Source: Tabrizicola oligotrophica | GTDB lineage: Bacteria > Pseudomonadota > Alphaproteobacteria > Rhodobacterales > Rhodobacteraceae | Reading direction: 5' to 3' | DNA length: 64,000 bases | NCBI RefSeq assembly: GCF_011008935.1 | Contig: NZ_JAAIVJ010000001.1 | Location: 1 to 64,000, forward strand | Part shown: positions 1 to 7,819 of the stretch, piece by piece | How the letters are laid out: each line of letters opens with the position of its first letter | Position numbering within the stretch: position 1 is the stretch's first letter | Notes under the pieces: generated by a model | Seen by the model: the letters and a program-made list of their open reading frames with translations, nothing else | What the model was told of the DNA's origin: nothing | Databases searched by the model: none | Made by a program: the position numbers and the translations under genes

Positions 1-130
1 CAGAAGCGCGCCGGACGCTTGAGCTACTTGATGGCAACGCGCCCGGCGCGCTTGCCAGACCTGAAACCGATGCCTATCAACCCCAAGGACTCTCGTTATG
101 AACGAGGGACGACCGGGGGGCAGGTCAGCC

Positions 131-475
131 ATGCAACTCACCACGATCTCAGGAAAATCCCCGCTGGCTGGAGCAATCCGATACGCCCTCACCCGGATGG
201 AACGCCTGCGCCCCTACCTCGACCACGGCATCCTTGAGTTGGACAACAACGCCGCCGAACGCGGCATGCGCGCTATTGCCTTGGGGCGGAAGAACTACCT
301 CTTCGTTGGCTCCGAAGCAGGCGGCAAGGCCGCCGCCATCGCCTACACCCTGATCGAAACGGCCAAACTGAACGCCGTGGATCCACACGCCTGGCTCGCC
401 GATACCCTCGCCCGCATCCCGGACTACAAGATCACCAAGGTCGACGACCTGCTGCCATGGCGCTGGAACGGGTAG
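131..475 (+). pseudogene. IS66 family transposase, C-terminal fragment
   Basis: The reading frame matches only the last ~110 residues of IS66 TnpC. Visible landmarks are GKSPLAGAIRYAL, ELDNNAAERGMRAIALGRK, FVGSEAGGKAAAIAYTLIE and the terminal DLLPWRW. These belong to the end of the DDE domain and the C-terminal IS66 segment. The N-terminal helix-turn-helix, zinc-finger and most of the catalytic domain are missing upstream, where no matching frame is seen. The accessory genes tnpA and tnpB are absent. It is a 5'-truncated remnant with an intact right end. Family assignment is from recognisable motifs. Confidence 0.85.
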
Positions 476-478
476 CGG

Positions 479-495
479 TCAGGCCGGACGCTTAC
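479..495 (+). repeat. IS66 right-end terminal inverted repeat
   Basis: Just after the transposase stop, the sequence ends in GCCGGACGCTTAC. Its complement starts GTAAGCG, the usual tip of IS66 family inverted repeats. This marks the right boundary of the IS66 remnant. The 11-base string GCCGGACGCTT also occurs at 10-20, but without the terminal TAC, so I do not call it the left end. Confidence 0.6.
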
Positions 496-895
496 GGCTC
501 GTCTCTCCGGCATAGAAGTTAGGGGCGGGGTGGTCACGGCGATTAGGGCCTATCTTCGAAGGGGGGCCTCCCTAAACATTACCTTAACATGTAAATGGGG
601 CCCGCCCGATGCCCTGCCGGTGTCCTCGTCAGTGAGCCCATGTCTACGCTCTCCCCGACCACCTCCCAAGGTAGCAGCCCCGTAGGTTGTTCTCAGGGAA
701 TGCCCCGACGAACCTGCACCCCGCCATGCACCCCAAGGCACTGTTCCAGATCACCTCTCCCATCCCCTGCGGTGCCCTGAACGGGGCCATAAGGGATGCC
801 TAAAGTGCCCCGATACAGGCCCCATCGTCTACGCCTCTCCCTGAGGTCTCCCTCGTGGGGTCCGCCTAGGACCTCACCCCATCAAGGACCCCTCC
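496..895. other. 400 bp without a recognisable gene
   Basis: This C-rich stretch between the IS66 end and a small broken frame carries no reading frame I can recognise on either strand. The last 15 bases before 896 include AAGGA followed by an ATG, so it probably contains the translation signal for the frame at 896-1072. Confidence 0.5.
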
Positions 896-1072
896 ATGAG
901 CTACTTTCAGGACATGATCGCCCGCCAGCATGGCCCCCTTCAAGTCTATGGTCGGGATGCCCCCACGACCCCGGAAGGCTGGATCACCCCAAAGTGTTAC
1001 AGCAGCCGTGCCTGTGAGCCGTCTTCGTTTCGAACTCCCGTGCCATTAATGCCCGAAATCAGCGTGAGGTAG
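896..1072 (+). pseudogene. truncated small ORF of the mobile element
   Basis: An ATG at 896 follows an AAGGA-type ribosome site and opens a 58-codon frame beginning MSYFQDMIARQHG. The first ~40 codons look like the start of a normal small phage or plasmid protein. The frame then runs into the 3' end of the convergent NADAR gene (997-1698), overlapping it by 76 bases, and stops at 1072. The likely reading is that insertion of the DarT1/NADAR cassette cut off the rest of this gene. The intact product is unknown to me. Confidence 0.35.
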
Positions 1073-1698
1073 TTGTCCCGCGATCCAAGCACCTCTTCCA
1101 GGAGGCCCCGACGTTTGAGCGACACATAAAGAGCCACCGAGCCCGCTTGGCAGTTGATGGATTTCTCAGGATTGAACGCAATGTCAGTAAATGCGTCATA
1201 GGCCATCACAGCCTCGGCCAGCTCACGCTGTAGATGTAGGGCGTTGATATAGACCCAGTCGTAGAAGGCGGTCAGGGGTTCCAGCGCCCAGTTCTGACCG
1301 GAGAAGCTGAATCGTATCAGGCGCCCAGAGCTTTGTAGCCTTGGATCACGTTTGGCATCCAACGGGCGCGCGTCCATCAGGTCCGTATAGGGACCGCCGT
1401 TCTCGAACACCTTTGATGCCTGAAACGCGCTTTCGACCGAGATTTCCCTTCCTCGACCGCGAGTGTGGAAGGTCAGGTTGAACGCGCTCAATTTCTCGCC
1501 TAGCGCATCTTCCGACGCACTCGATACCTCGAGAACCCGCGCGCCTGGCACTGCAATCCTGATTGCCTCATGCAGCGAGCGGATCGACATCTGCTTCCGT
1601 GATCTGGCCATTCCAGGGTGCCAGACGAAGTCCACGGGCATGACCCGAACCAGGACCGGTCCCTCCATAGTGCTTATGAATACTGGCCTTGTTGCCAC
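997..1698 (-). CDS. NADAR-domain antitoxin of a DarT1-type ADP-ribosylation module
   Basis: A 233-residue cytosolic protein. It begins with the FVWHPGMARSRKQMSI segment typical of DarT1-associated NADAR antitoxins. The core has KLSAFNLTF, then SVESAFQASKVFENGGPYTD (residues 87-106), which matches the NADAR E-x(n)-FQA-x-K signature with E89 as the probable catalytic glutamate. FNPEKSINCQAGSVALY lies near the end. Characterised NADAR partners hydrolyse ADP-ribose from guanine bases modified by DarT1. The start is GTG at 1698, preceded by GGAGAG, only 13 bases after the toxin stop codon, so the two are co-transcribed with the toxin first. Function is inferred by family. Confidence 0.82.
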   Translation of the reverse strand: MATRPVFISTMEGPVLVRVMPVDFVWHPGMARSRKQMSIRSLHEAIRIAVPGARVLEVSSASEDALGEKLSAFNLTFHTRGRGREISVESAFQASKVFENGGPYTDLMDARPLDAKRDPRLQSSGRLIRFSFSGQNWALEPLTAFYDWVYINALHLQRELAEAVMAYDAFTDIAFNPEKSINCQAGSVALYVSLKRRGLLEEVLGSRDNYLTLISGINGTGVRNEDGSQARLL

Positions 1699-1711
1699 TC
1701 TGCTCTCCAGC

Positions 1712-3463
1712 TCAATTCATACGAACATGTTTACGTGACGCAAAAAGACCCTTGCCGCGGCCCGCATGGAAGCTCTCGTGGTGCGCAAGATACGGCAGAT
1801 GCCTAGCCTGTGCTTCCGCAGTCTCGAATGCGATCGCTTCGACAAGATCCGGTTCGATGGTCTCATAGACCATAACTTCAGCCTGAGGATCGGTGGGATC
1901 GTATGGACGCAGCCATGCATCACGGCCTCCTTCACCTGCGGCAAACATGTCGCGGAGAGCCTGAACGGATTTCATTTGCTCACGGGGTAGCCGGATCATT
2001 CGCGCATCGGCCGCGTTGTGGCTGTAGAACGCGCAATCCTTCTCCCACAGAACCCGGGGTGAGATCAGCAGGATTGCCCAATCTGCATCTGGCATGATCT
2101 GACGATACTTCCAAAACATGCGGTAGTTTGGGAAGGTAACCGATAAGGATGTTCCGTCAGTCTGTGCGTCGAAACGGTTGGTATCGTTACGGGTCGGGAG
2201 AAGCCCCTTCTTCTCGCAAGCGGTCATAGACATCAGGCCGTGCTGAAGGATGCCAAGCAGATTTTCGCATCGCGTGAAATGCACCAGGTGCGGAATGCGT
2301 AGCTCACGGGCAACGAGCTCAATTCTGGCCCGTTCGGTTGGCCGAACGGCATCGGTGACTTTATTAGAGCTGACCGCTCTGGGCTTCGCCGTGGGAGAAT
2401 TTGCTTTCGATACGGAGCCGGTCACCTGCTCAAGGCTGTTGGAAGCTCCTGCCAATGCGCAGGAATCCGTCCGAACGGTAGTGGGGTGGGCTTCGTCCGC
2501 CATGCGGGTGACGGTGTCCAGAAGGGAGACGGTGGTGCGATTGGCAACGTGAAAAAGTCCCGATTTCCTGTTAGGTCCCTCGGAAGATCCTGTCGTAGGG
2601 CTGGCCGTGTGAGGGGCCTCCGGCGGCGAGAGCAATAAAAGGTGCTGGCTCAGAAGGTCGATCTGTGCCTTGATGAACGGCAGAAAGGGCTCGGAAGCTC
2701 GCTTATTGACTCCCTCCAGAAGTACAACGTCCTGACTGGCCCGTCGGTGAGTCTTTTCCAAGAAATCCAAGATATCCTTCAATTTCTGGATCCTGTCCTG
2801 GGCTACTAGCGGAGGCAGGCTGCTCCTTTGAACCGGCAGTAGTGACACACCAGAAAGTTCCAGCCCCTCCGGTTCACCCGATCCTATTATCTGCCTAACT
2901 TTTTCAAACTCTTCCGCAAATTCAGGATCAATCGCGATCCTCTTTTCCCTCTCGCCGCATTCCAGAACTACTTCAATGGAAATTCGAAGCCCATACAACT
3001 GGCGGCGGAAGTCTTCGTTCGTCTTTAGCTTTTCTATCTCCATCAATAACTTGGAGTTTGTTTCTTCCAGAAAACCTGGCTTTCTCATGGAAGGCTGCTG
3101 GATATCTCTACCGCCATCGTCTGGATGGGACAGAGATTTGGCCTCCAGAGCAACGCTGGCTGGTTTGGATGAGCTAATTGGAGCCCATGGAACCAAGGGC
3201 TGCTGCGTGGCCACAGGCACCTTTCCCGATCTTTCGGGATTCTTGCCGGTACTGCCCTGCTTGCCGAAAAGCGAAGACATGAGCCAAGCCGTACCCCAGG
3301 CGGTGGCTAGTTGGAGAAGGACCAGCCAGGTCGCCCAGGCGGCCAAGAAGGTGAATGCGGTCCAGACGAAGACAACTGCGGTCATAGCTTGTGCAGAATA
3401 TATCCGCGCAACGATGATGGTGACGGCAACGAATATCTGCCAGCCAAGGACTGTCTCTATCAT
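1712..3463 (-). CDS. membrane-anchored DarT1-like ADP-ribosyltransferase toxin
   Basis: A 583-residue protein. Residues ~5-62 hold a long hydrophobic stretch that reads as one or two membrane segments. Residues ~65-375 are a low-complexity and partly coiled linker. The last ~200 residues are a DarT fold: LVHFTRCENLLGIL (394-407), NRFD (429-432), SLSVTFPNYRMFWKYR (439-454), LLISPRVLWEKDCAFYSHNAA (465-485, interrupted here only for family comparison) and DPQAEVMVYE with the probable catalytic E529. DarT enzymes transfer ADP-ribose from NAD+ to DNA bases. Characterised DarT proteins that I know are compact and soluble, so the anchor and linker are unusual. The start is the ATG at 3463; no strong ribosome site is visible, and an internal start is possible. 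Confidence 0.8.
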   Translation of the reverse strand: MIETVLGWQIFVAVTIIVARIYSAQAMTAVVFVWTAFTFLAAWATWLVLLQLATAWGTAWLMSSLFGKQGSTGKNPERSGKVPVATQQPLVPWAPISSSKPASVALEAKSLSHPDDGGRDIQQPSMRKPGFLEETNSKLLMEIEKLKTNEDFRRQLYGLRISIEVVLECGEREKRIAIDPEFAEEFEKVRQIIGSGEPEGLELSGVSLLPVQRSSLPPLVAQDRIQKLKDILDFLEKTHRRASQDVVLLEGVNKRASEPFLPFIKAQIDLLSQHLLLLSPPEAPHTASPTTGSSEGPNRKSGLFHVANRTTVSLLDTVTRMADEAHPTTVRTDSCALAGASNSLEQVTGSVSKANSPTAKPRAVSSNKVTDAVRPTERARIELVARELRIPHLVHFTRCENLLGILQHGLMSMTACEKKGLLPTRNDTNRFDAQTDGTSLSVTFPNYRMFWKYRQIMPDADWAILLISPRVLWEKDCAFYSHNAADARMIRLPREQMKSVQALRDMFAAGEGGRDAWLRPYDPTDPQAEVMVYETIEPDLVEAIAFETAEAQARHLPYLAHHESFHAGRGKGLFASRKHVRMN

Positions 3464-4182
3464 TATGATCTATGAAGATTTGATACCATTATCGTCGACC
3501 GGTCCCTTCTGTTCCTGGTTCACAACGCTAGCAATTTGCTTCGAGTTGGGCAAGCAAGCCGGCCGGCCAACGATGGGTGCAGCCGGATGCTCTTTCAGAA
3601 GGTGATGACGGGCACATTTCAGTACCCAGAAGTTAAAGGGCGGGCTGCCCCGTTGCCCCGGTTTCGGCATAGCTGACCCGTTGCGCGATGTTGACCGGCG
3701 CGACCCTGCCATGTTGCGCCAGGACGCGGGCGGCCTCTTCGGTGATCTTGGCTCGCGGGGGCTGTCACAGGGCGAAAGCAACGGGCCTTCGTGGCGAAGG
3801 TGAGGCAGGATCAGGCCGAGGTCGAAGCCGCGATAGCTGCCCGCAAGAATCGTTTTCCAGAAGTCCCTCCCAGCGCCCCCGGCAGTATAGGCTAAGACCT
3901 CGCGACAGGGTCGCTACGGGCCAACCCAAGCCCGCCGTGGGCCACCCACCCGAGACCTTAGAGGGCCGCTCCACGACTCTCTCCGGGCCTCTCAGGGGCA
4001 TGCCCATCGTGCCCCGCCTCTCCCCGTCCCGATCTTTCCGAGAAGTCCCGCCAGCCTTGGCCGGGTCCCAGTTCCTTGATGCCCGCCCCTTGGTGGTTGT
4101 GGCGACCGGGCGGGGCTTCTCCGAGGGATCGTGCCGCAGACCTCGCCACAGAACGCGGCTTCACATCATCAAGGAATCCACC
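3464..4182. other. 719 bp with only gene remnants
   Basis: No intact gene is seen. On the minus strand, 3764-3633 reads as a coding-like tail, AKITEEAARVLAQHG through SYAETGATGQPAL and a stop, with an upstream stop only five codons earlier. On the plus strand, 3785-3895 reads AFVAKVRQDQAEVEAAIAAR through a stop at 3895. Both look like C-terminal fragments of real proteins that I cannot name. The rest is C-rich sequence leading to the Rha gene. An AT-rich segment at 3464-3500 probably holds the DarT1 promoter. Confidence 0.4.
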
Positions 4183-4695
4183 ATGACCAACATCACCAAC
4201 TACCTGCCCAACTCCGCCGACACCTCTCTCCTTCCGGTCCCGATCCCGGAGACGATCCCGGCAAGGTGTCGGAACGTGCCGTTCATGTCCTCGCTGGAAC
4301 TTGCCGACATGACCGGCAAGCGCCACGACCACGTTCTACGGGACATTGAACGAGAACTGGAGAAGATCGGCGAAGCTCTCCCCAAATTTGGGGCCAGCTA
4401 CCGCGACCGCAGCGGTAAGGTGAGTCCTTGCTACGTCCTGCCCGGAACCTATCTGCTGTTCATCGCATCGGCCTATGACGCCAAGTTGCGCTTTCAGATC
4501 ATCCGCCACTGGGAAGCCCTGAACAACGGCACCGCACAGTCGGTCAAGGACGCCGCGAACCTCTATGCCAAGAAGTTGATCGAAGGGTCCCGCGCCGAGC
4601 GCCACGCCCGGATCGCCGCCGAGACAGCACGGTTTGTGGAGATGAACGACAGACTGCCGAACGCGGCAGAACGGTTCCTCCTCGGGAAGCCCTAA
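4183..4695 (+). CDS. Rha family phage regulatory protein
   Basis: A 170-residue protein. The segment MSSLELADMTGKRHDHVLRD (residues ~36-55) is the hallmark of the pRha family, where SREIAxxTGKxHxNVxRDI is typical. It is followed by a tyrosine- and leucine-rich stretch, YVLPGTYLLFIASAYD, matching the family pattern of a peptide read as a replaceable phage module. Rha proteins are lambdoid and P22-type phage regulators whose expression interferes with infection of strains lacking IHF. The start at 4183 is chosen because AAGGA lies eight bases upstream and the earlier in-frame sequence is not protein-like. It supports a phage-derived origin for the element. Confidence 0.8.
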   Translation: MTNITNYLPNSADTSLLPVPIPETIPARCRNVPFMSSLELADMTGKRHDHVLRDIERELEKIGEALPKFGASYRDRSGKVSPCYVLPGTYLLFIASAYDAKLRFQIIRHWEALNNGTAQSVKDAANLYAKKLIEGSRAERHARIAAETARFVEMNDRLPNAAERFLLGKP

Positions 4696-4810
4696 GCCCG
4701 CCAGACTCCACAGGACGCCCGCACAGGCCCCCTTCCACCTCTCGACGGGTTCGCCCATCAGGAACGGAAAGGTGCCATGTGCGGGGCTCTGATGAGTCCT
4801 GCGGGCCTTA

Positions 4811-5176
4811 TCAGCCGAAGATGAAGGTGAACGGTTCGTTGCCGATTCTCCCGGTCCCGGTCCCCCGCGTCCCTGTGGAGACAAACTTGAAGGACCCACT
4901 CTGCCCATTGGTGCAGGTGAAGGTGCCTTCGCCGTTCCTGCTGGTCACATAGACGAAGTTACCCGAACACGAGCGCCCCTTGCTGCTAACAAGGGTCAGC
5001 GTCCCGCCGCCGTCTGCATAGCCTGTCGCCTGTCCGGTGAACGTCTCGGAGCCGGTTTCAGTCTGGCCCGTAACCGGGAGCGACATCGAGCAACCCGTCA
5101 GCACAAAACAGACCGCACCAAGGGCAAGAATAGGTTTCAGCAATTTCAAATCCTTCACTTTTTCGCTTTCGCCCAT
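4811..5176 (-). CDS. small lipoprotein of the mobile element, unknown function
   Basis: The 121-residue product has a basic start, a hydrophobic stretch (KPILALGAVCFVL) and the lipobox LTGC at residues 26-29, so C29 should be lipidated and the mature protein membrane-anchored. The mature part is rich in Gly, Ser and Thr with two further cysteines (SKGRSCSGNF and GTFTCTNGQ), which suggests a small beta-sandwich with a possible disulfide. A GTG at 5158 (residue 7) is an alternative start that gives a more usual signal peptide. I recognise no named family. Confidence 0.65.
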   Translation of the reverse strand: MGESEKVKDLKLLKPILALGAVCFVLTGCSMSLPVTGQTETGSETFTGQATGYADGGGTLTLVSSKGRSCSGNFVYVTSRNGEGTFTCTNGQSGSFKFVSTGTRGTGTGRIGNEPFTFIFG

Positions 5177-5235
5177 ACAGTTAGAGGGACACGGGACTGC
5201 GAGTAAAGCCGGATTCGTTATGGCCGATACCTCTC

Positions 5236-6669
5236 TCAGTCGTCCTCGTCTTCGCTGACCGGCTTCGTGTCCGTCTCTGACAACGGAACGCCCAGCGCCT
5301 TCTTCATCGCCCGCGTGGTCATCCGCAGCTTTGCGACGCTGCCACCGTAGACCCGATCACCGACGCCACCGAGGGCATGGCCAAGGATCAGGTTCTGATC
5401 CAGTGACGACACCTCAGCCAGAATCAGGTTGTCCTTCATGTTGTGCCGCAGGGAGTGAACCACATGCTTGGGGTCCGTGGTCACAGCCCGGACATGCTTC
5501 ATGATCGCCGCAGAGGCCGCATCTGCGCCCCGTGGGGTGCCATAGGCGGGGAGCAGCAGGTTGCCTTCGCGGGGCAGGGTCAGGGCTTCCTTGGCCGCCT
5601 CCAGCGCGTCTCCGACAAGCGGCACCGACCGCCGGGAACTCTCCGTCTTAAGCCGCCGGTTCTCGTGCCACGTCACGCGGATATGCGGGAACTCTCCGCC
5701 GGTCTCTACGTCCTCGACCCGAAGCCCCGACACCTCGGCTAGACGGCACCCCGTCCCCTCCAAGATACGCCAGATCAAGCCCAAGTCCCGCTTTGCATGG
5801 CCGACGATCCGCTGCCGCACCTGCCGCAGAATCTTTGGCGGGAAGGGGTCGCGCTTCTCCCCATCCGATGCCCGGCCCCGTTCGGTGCCCACCGACAGCT
5901 TGTTGAACGGGCTCTGGAAGGTGGCCGGTAACGGCATCTCGGTCGCGGCGAAGTTAATCACCGCCTTGAGGCCGTTCATGTCGCGCGCAACAGAGGCAGG
6001 GCTGATCTTCTGGCCGTTGTCCTTGATCCGGTCCAGCATGTGGTCGCGCACCTTGCGGGCGTCCTCTCGGGTCAGATCGACCAGCACGGGGTCGCAGCCC
6101 AGCGCGTCCTTCACATGTCCGATGATCCGGGCAATCTGCCCCTCGAATCTCTCGACCACCTCGGCAGGATCATCCCCCTTCGCCCTCTCGGCCAGATAGA
6201 GCCGCTTGGCGTCCTCCAGCGTGGCGGCAGGGGCGGGATACTTCTTCGGCCCGAGACGCAGCAGGTTGATCGCATGGGCCTCGACCGGCGGCACATCGAC
6301 CGGCTGCCAATCGTCCTGCGGGTAGCTGTCCATCATGGCCTCACCCATCATGGCAAGTTCTTCCTCAGTCGCCCCGGCTGCGACCAGATCAGCACGACGA
6401 CGCAGGGCCTCGGCATAGGCTTCCCTGTCCGATGCAACTGGGCTGACCGCACGGGCTGACCGGGCAATCGCGGCCTTAGCCTCGGCAATCTCCCTCTCCA
6501 CCCGCGCATGATGCTTCGGCCACGCCACAAGGGCTTCCTTCTGGGAGTCGCCCAGCTTGGCCTTGAACTCGCGCTTGGTGATGACCGCCGCGACCTCTTT
6601 CGGGACCCTGCGCCGATACTGGTAGCTGCCCGATTTGGTGACTTCGACGTGCTTCAAGATGAGCCCCAT
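5236..6669 (-). CDS. tyrosine-type site-specific integrase
   Basis: A 477-residue recombinase. The N-terminal part (YQYRRRVPKEVAAVI) resembles the arm-type DNA-binding segment of DUF6538-type phage integrases. The core-binding domain spans roughly residues 160-270. The catalytic domain has the first arginine in GTGCRLAEVSGLR, the HSLRHNMK box, LGHAL and the probable nucleophile tyrosine in DRVYGG. It reads away from tRNA-Asn, whose 3' end is 87 bases upstream of the start. This is the arrangement expected when the enzyme integrates its element into that tRNA gene. Length is normal for the family and no frame damage is seen. Confidence 0.95.
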   Translation of the reverse strand: MGLILKHVEVTKSGSYQYRRRVPKEVAAVITKREFKAKLGDSQKEALVAWPKHHARVEREIAEAKAAIARSARAVSPVASDREAYAEALRRRADLVAAGATEEELAMMGEAMMDSYPQDDWQPVDVPPVEAHAINLLRLGPKKYPAPAATLEDAKRLYLAERAKGDDPAEVVERFEGQIARIIGHVKDALGCDPVLVDLTREDARKVRDHMLDRIKDNGQKISPASVARDMNGLKAVINFAATEMPLPATFQSPFNKLSVGTERGRASDGEKRDPFPPKILRQVRQRIVGHAKRDLGLIWRILEGTGCRLAEVSGLRVEDVETGGEFPHIRVTWHENRRLKTESSRRSVPLVGDALEAAKEALTLPREGNLLLPAYGTPRGADAASAAIMKHVRAVTTDPKHVVHSLRHNMKDNLILAEVSSLDQNLILGHALGGVGDRVYGGSVAKLRMTTRAMKKALGVPLSETDTKPVSEDEDD

Positions 6670-6756
6670 GTGTGCCTCGCGTGTGCCGCTATGTGCACCG
6701 GAAGGGACAGCAAGTCACTCAACCTCTTGATATATTTCCAGTCTCTGGTGGGAAAC

Positions 6757-6831
6757 TGGCTCCGGCGGTAGGGATCGAACCTACGACCAATTGATTAACA
6801 GTCAACTGCTCTACCGCTGAGCTACGCCGGA
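6757..6831 (-). tRNA. tRNA-Asn (GTT)
   Basis: On the minus strand a 75-base cloverleaf with encoded CCA is visible. The acceptor stem pairs TCCGGCG with CGCCGGA, the D arm is GCTCAGCGGTAGAGC, the anticodon arm is GTTGACTGTTAATCAAT with GTT in the loop, and the T arm is GTAGGTTCGATCCCTAC. The anticodon GTT reads asparagine AAC/AAU codons. Its 3' end faces the integrase gene and is the likely attachment target of the element at 1-6756. Confidence 0.97.
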
Positions 6832-6910
6832 ACACGGGGGGTCTATAGCAATGGGGTTTGGTGGCGGCAAGGGGGATTGCGACGGAAAGCGGGAAAAAAC
6901 TTTTCGGCTG

Positions 6911-7774
6911 TCAGGGGGCGGTGAACCGGGTCTGCGCAGCGATGTCGCCTTCGGGGATGGCGAGCATTCTTTCTGACAGATCAATGAGATGGGCAAGGAC
7001 GTTGCGGGCGGCGGCGGGCAAGAGGGCCGGTGCGGTGTCGGTATAGATCCGCGCCGCAAGCTCGGCGGCGGTGCCCGGCGCGCGGGCAAGTTCGGCGCGC
7101 ACCTGTGCCTCGCGCGTGCGGCGGTGGGTGGCAAGCTCTGCCAGCCGCTGGCCCGGGTTTTCCACCGCCTCGCCATGGCCGGGCAGCATGCGCTGCCAGC
7201 GTCGCGCCGCCAGCTTGTCCAGCGAGGCCATATAGGCCCCCATGTCGCCATCGGGCGGTGAGACGAGCGAGGTGGCCCACCCCATCGCGTGATCGCCGGA
7301 AAACAGCAACCCCTCGCAGGCAAAGGCCAGATGCCCGCCCATATGGCCAGGGGTGTGCAGCGTCTCGATGGTGAAGCCGCCCAGCGTCAGGGCCTGCCCA
7401 TCGGTAAGCCGGTGCTCGGGCGTGAAGCGGAGGTCCACCCCTTCGCCGCCGCCCTGCAGCCCCTCGGTTGCGAGACGCTGCATCAGGGGGGACCGGCCAT
7501 CCCCGGCGGTGCCGAAGGCATGGACCGGCGCGCCGGTCAGCGCGGCAAGGCGCGGGACAAGGGCGGTGTGATCGAGATGGGCATGGCTGACAAGGATCGC
7601 CACGATCTCCTCGCCGGGGGCAAGCTGGCCCAGAAGGGCGGCCAGATGCGCCGGGTCGTCGGGGCCGGGGTCGATCACGGCCACCTGACCGCGCCCGACA
7701 AGCCAGCTGTTCGTTCCCGTTCCGGTCATGGGCGAGGCATTGGCCGCCCTGACATGCCGCAGCCAGTTCGCCAT
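6911..7774 (-). CDS. MBL-fold metallohydrolase (LACTB2-like)
   Basis: A 287-residue cytosolic enzyme of the metallo-beta-lactamase superfamily. The metal motif HAHLDH is at about residues 84-89, followed by HTPGHMGGH and GDHAMG, which supply further zinc ligands. PGHGEAVE fits the fourth motif. A C-terminal winged-helix-like tail (residues ~205-280) matches the LACTB2 subgroup, some members of which are endoribonucleases and others glyoxalase-like hydrolases. The substrate is not predictable. It is divergent from the histidine kinase, 45 bases apart, so the two promoters overlap. Confidence 0.9.
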   Translation of the reverse strand: MANWLRHVRAANASPMTGTGTNSWLVGRGQVAVIDPGPDDPAHLAALLGQLAPGEEIVAILVSHAHLDHTALVPRLAALTGAPVHAFGTAGDGRSPLMQRLATEGLQGGGEGVDLRFTPEHRLTDGQALTLGGFTIETLHTPGHMGGHLAFACEGLLFSGDHAMGWATSLVSPPDGDMGAYMASLDKLAARRWQRMLPGHGEAVENPGQRLAELATHRRTREAQVRAELARAPGTAAELAARIYTDTAPALLPAAARNVLAHLIDLSERMLAIPEGDIAAQTRFTAP

Positions 7775-7819
7775 TGCCGGCCCTTTCGCTTCTTGCCTGT
7801 TGCCGCTAGTCTTAGCCCC

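Larger units (their letters stand above)
1..6756. mobile_element. integrative element, integrase-proximal part (left end outside window)
   Basis: This stretch lies between the window start and the 3' end of a tRNA-Asn gene. It contains a tyrosine recombinase beside the tRNA, a Rha-like phage regulator, a small lipoprotein, a DarT1/NADAR pair and a broken IS66 copy. Much of it is non-coding, and the DarT1 gene is visibly richer in A+T than the core genes to the right. Integrases of this family commonly recombine at tRNA 3' ends, which fits the placement. I see no second copy of the tRNA 3' half within 1-6000, so the far attachment site should lie left of the window. Whether it is a prophage remnant, an ICE or a genomic island cannot be decided here. 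Confidence 0.7.

Noticed and set aside
10-20. Left inverted repeat of an intact IS66 copy
   Set aside because: Only 11 bases match the right end and the terminal TAC is missing. The space between is far too short for an IS66 element and the transposase is truncated.
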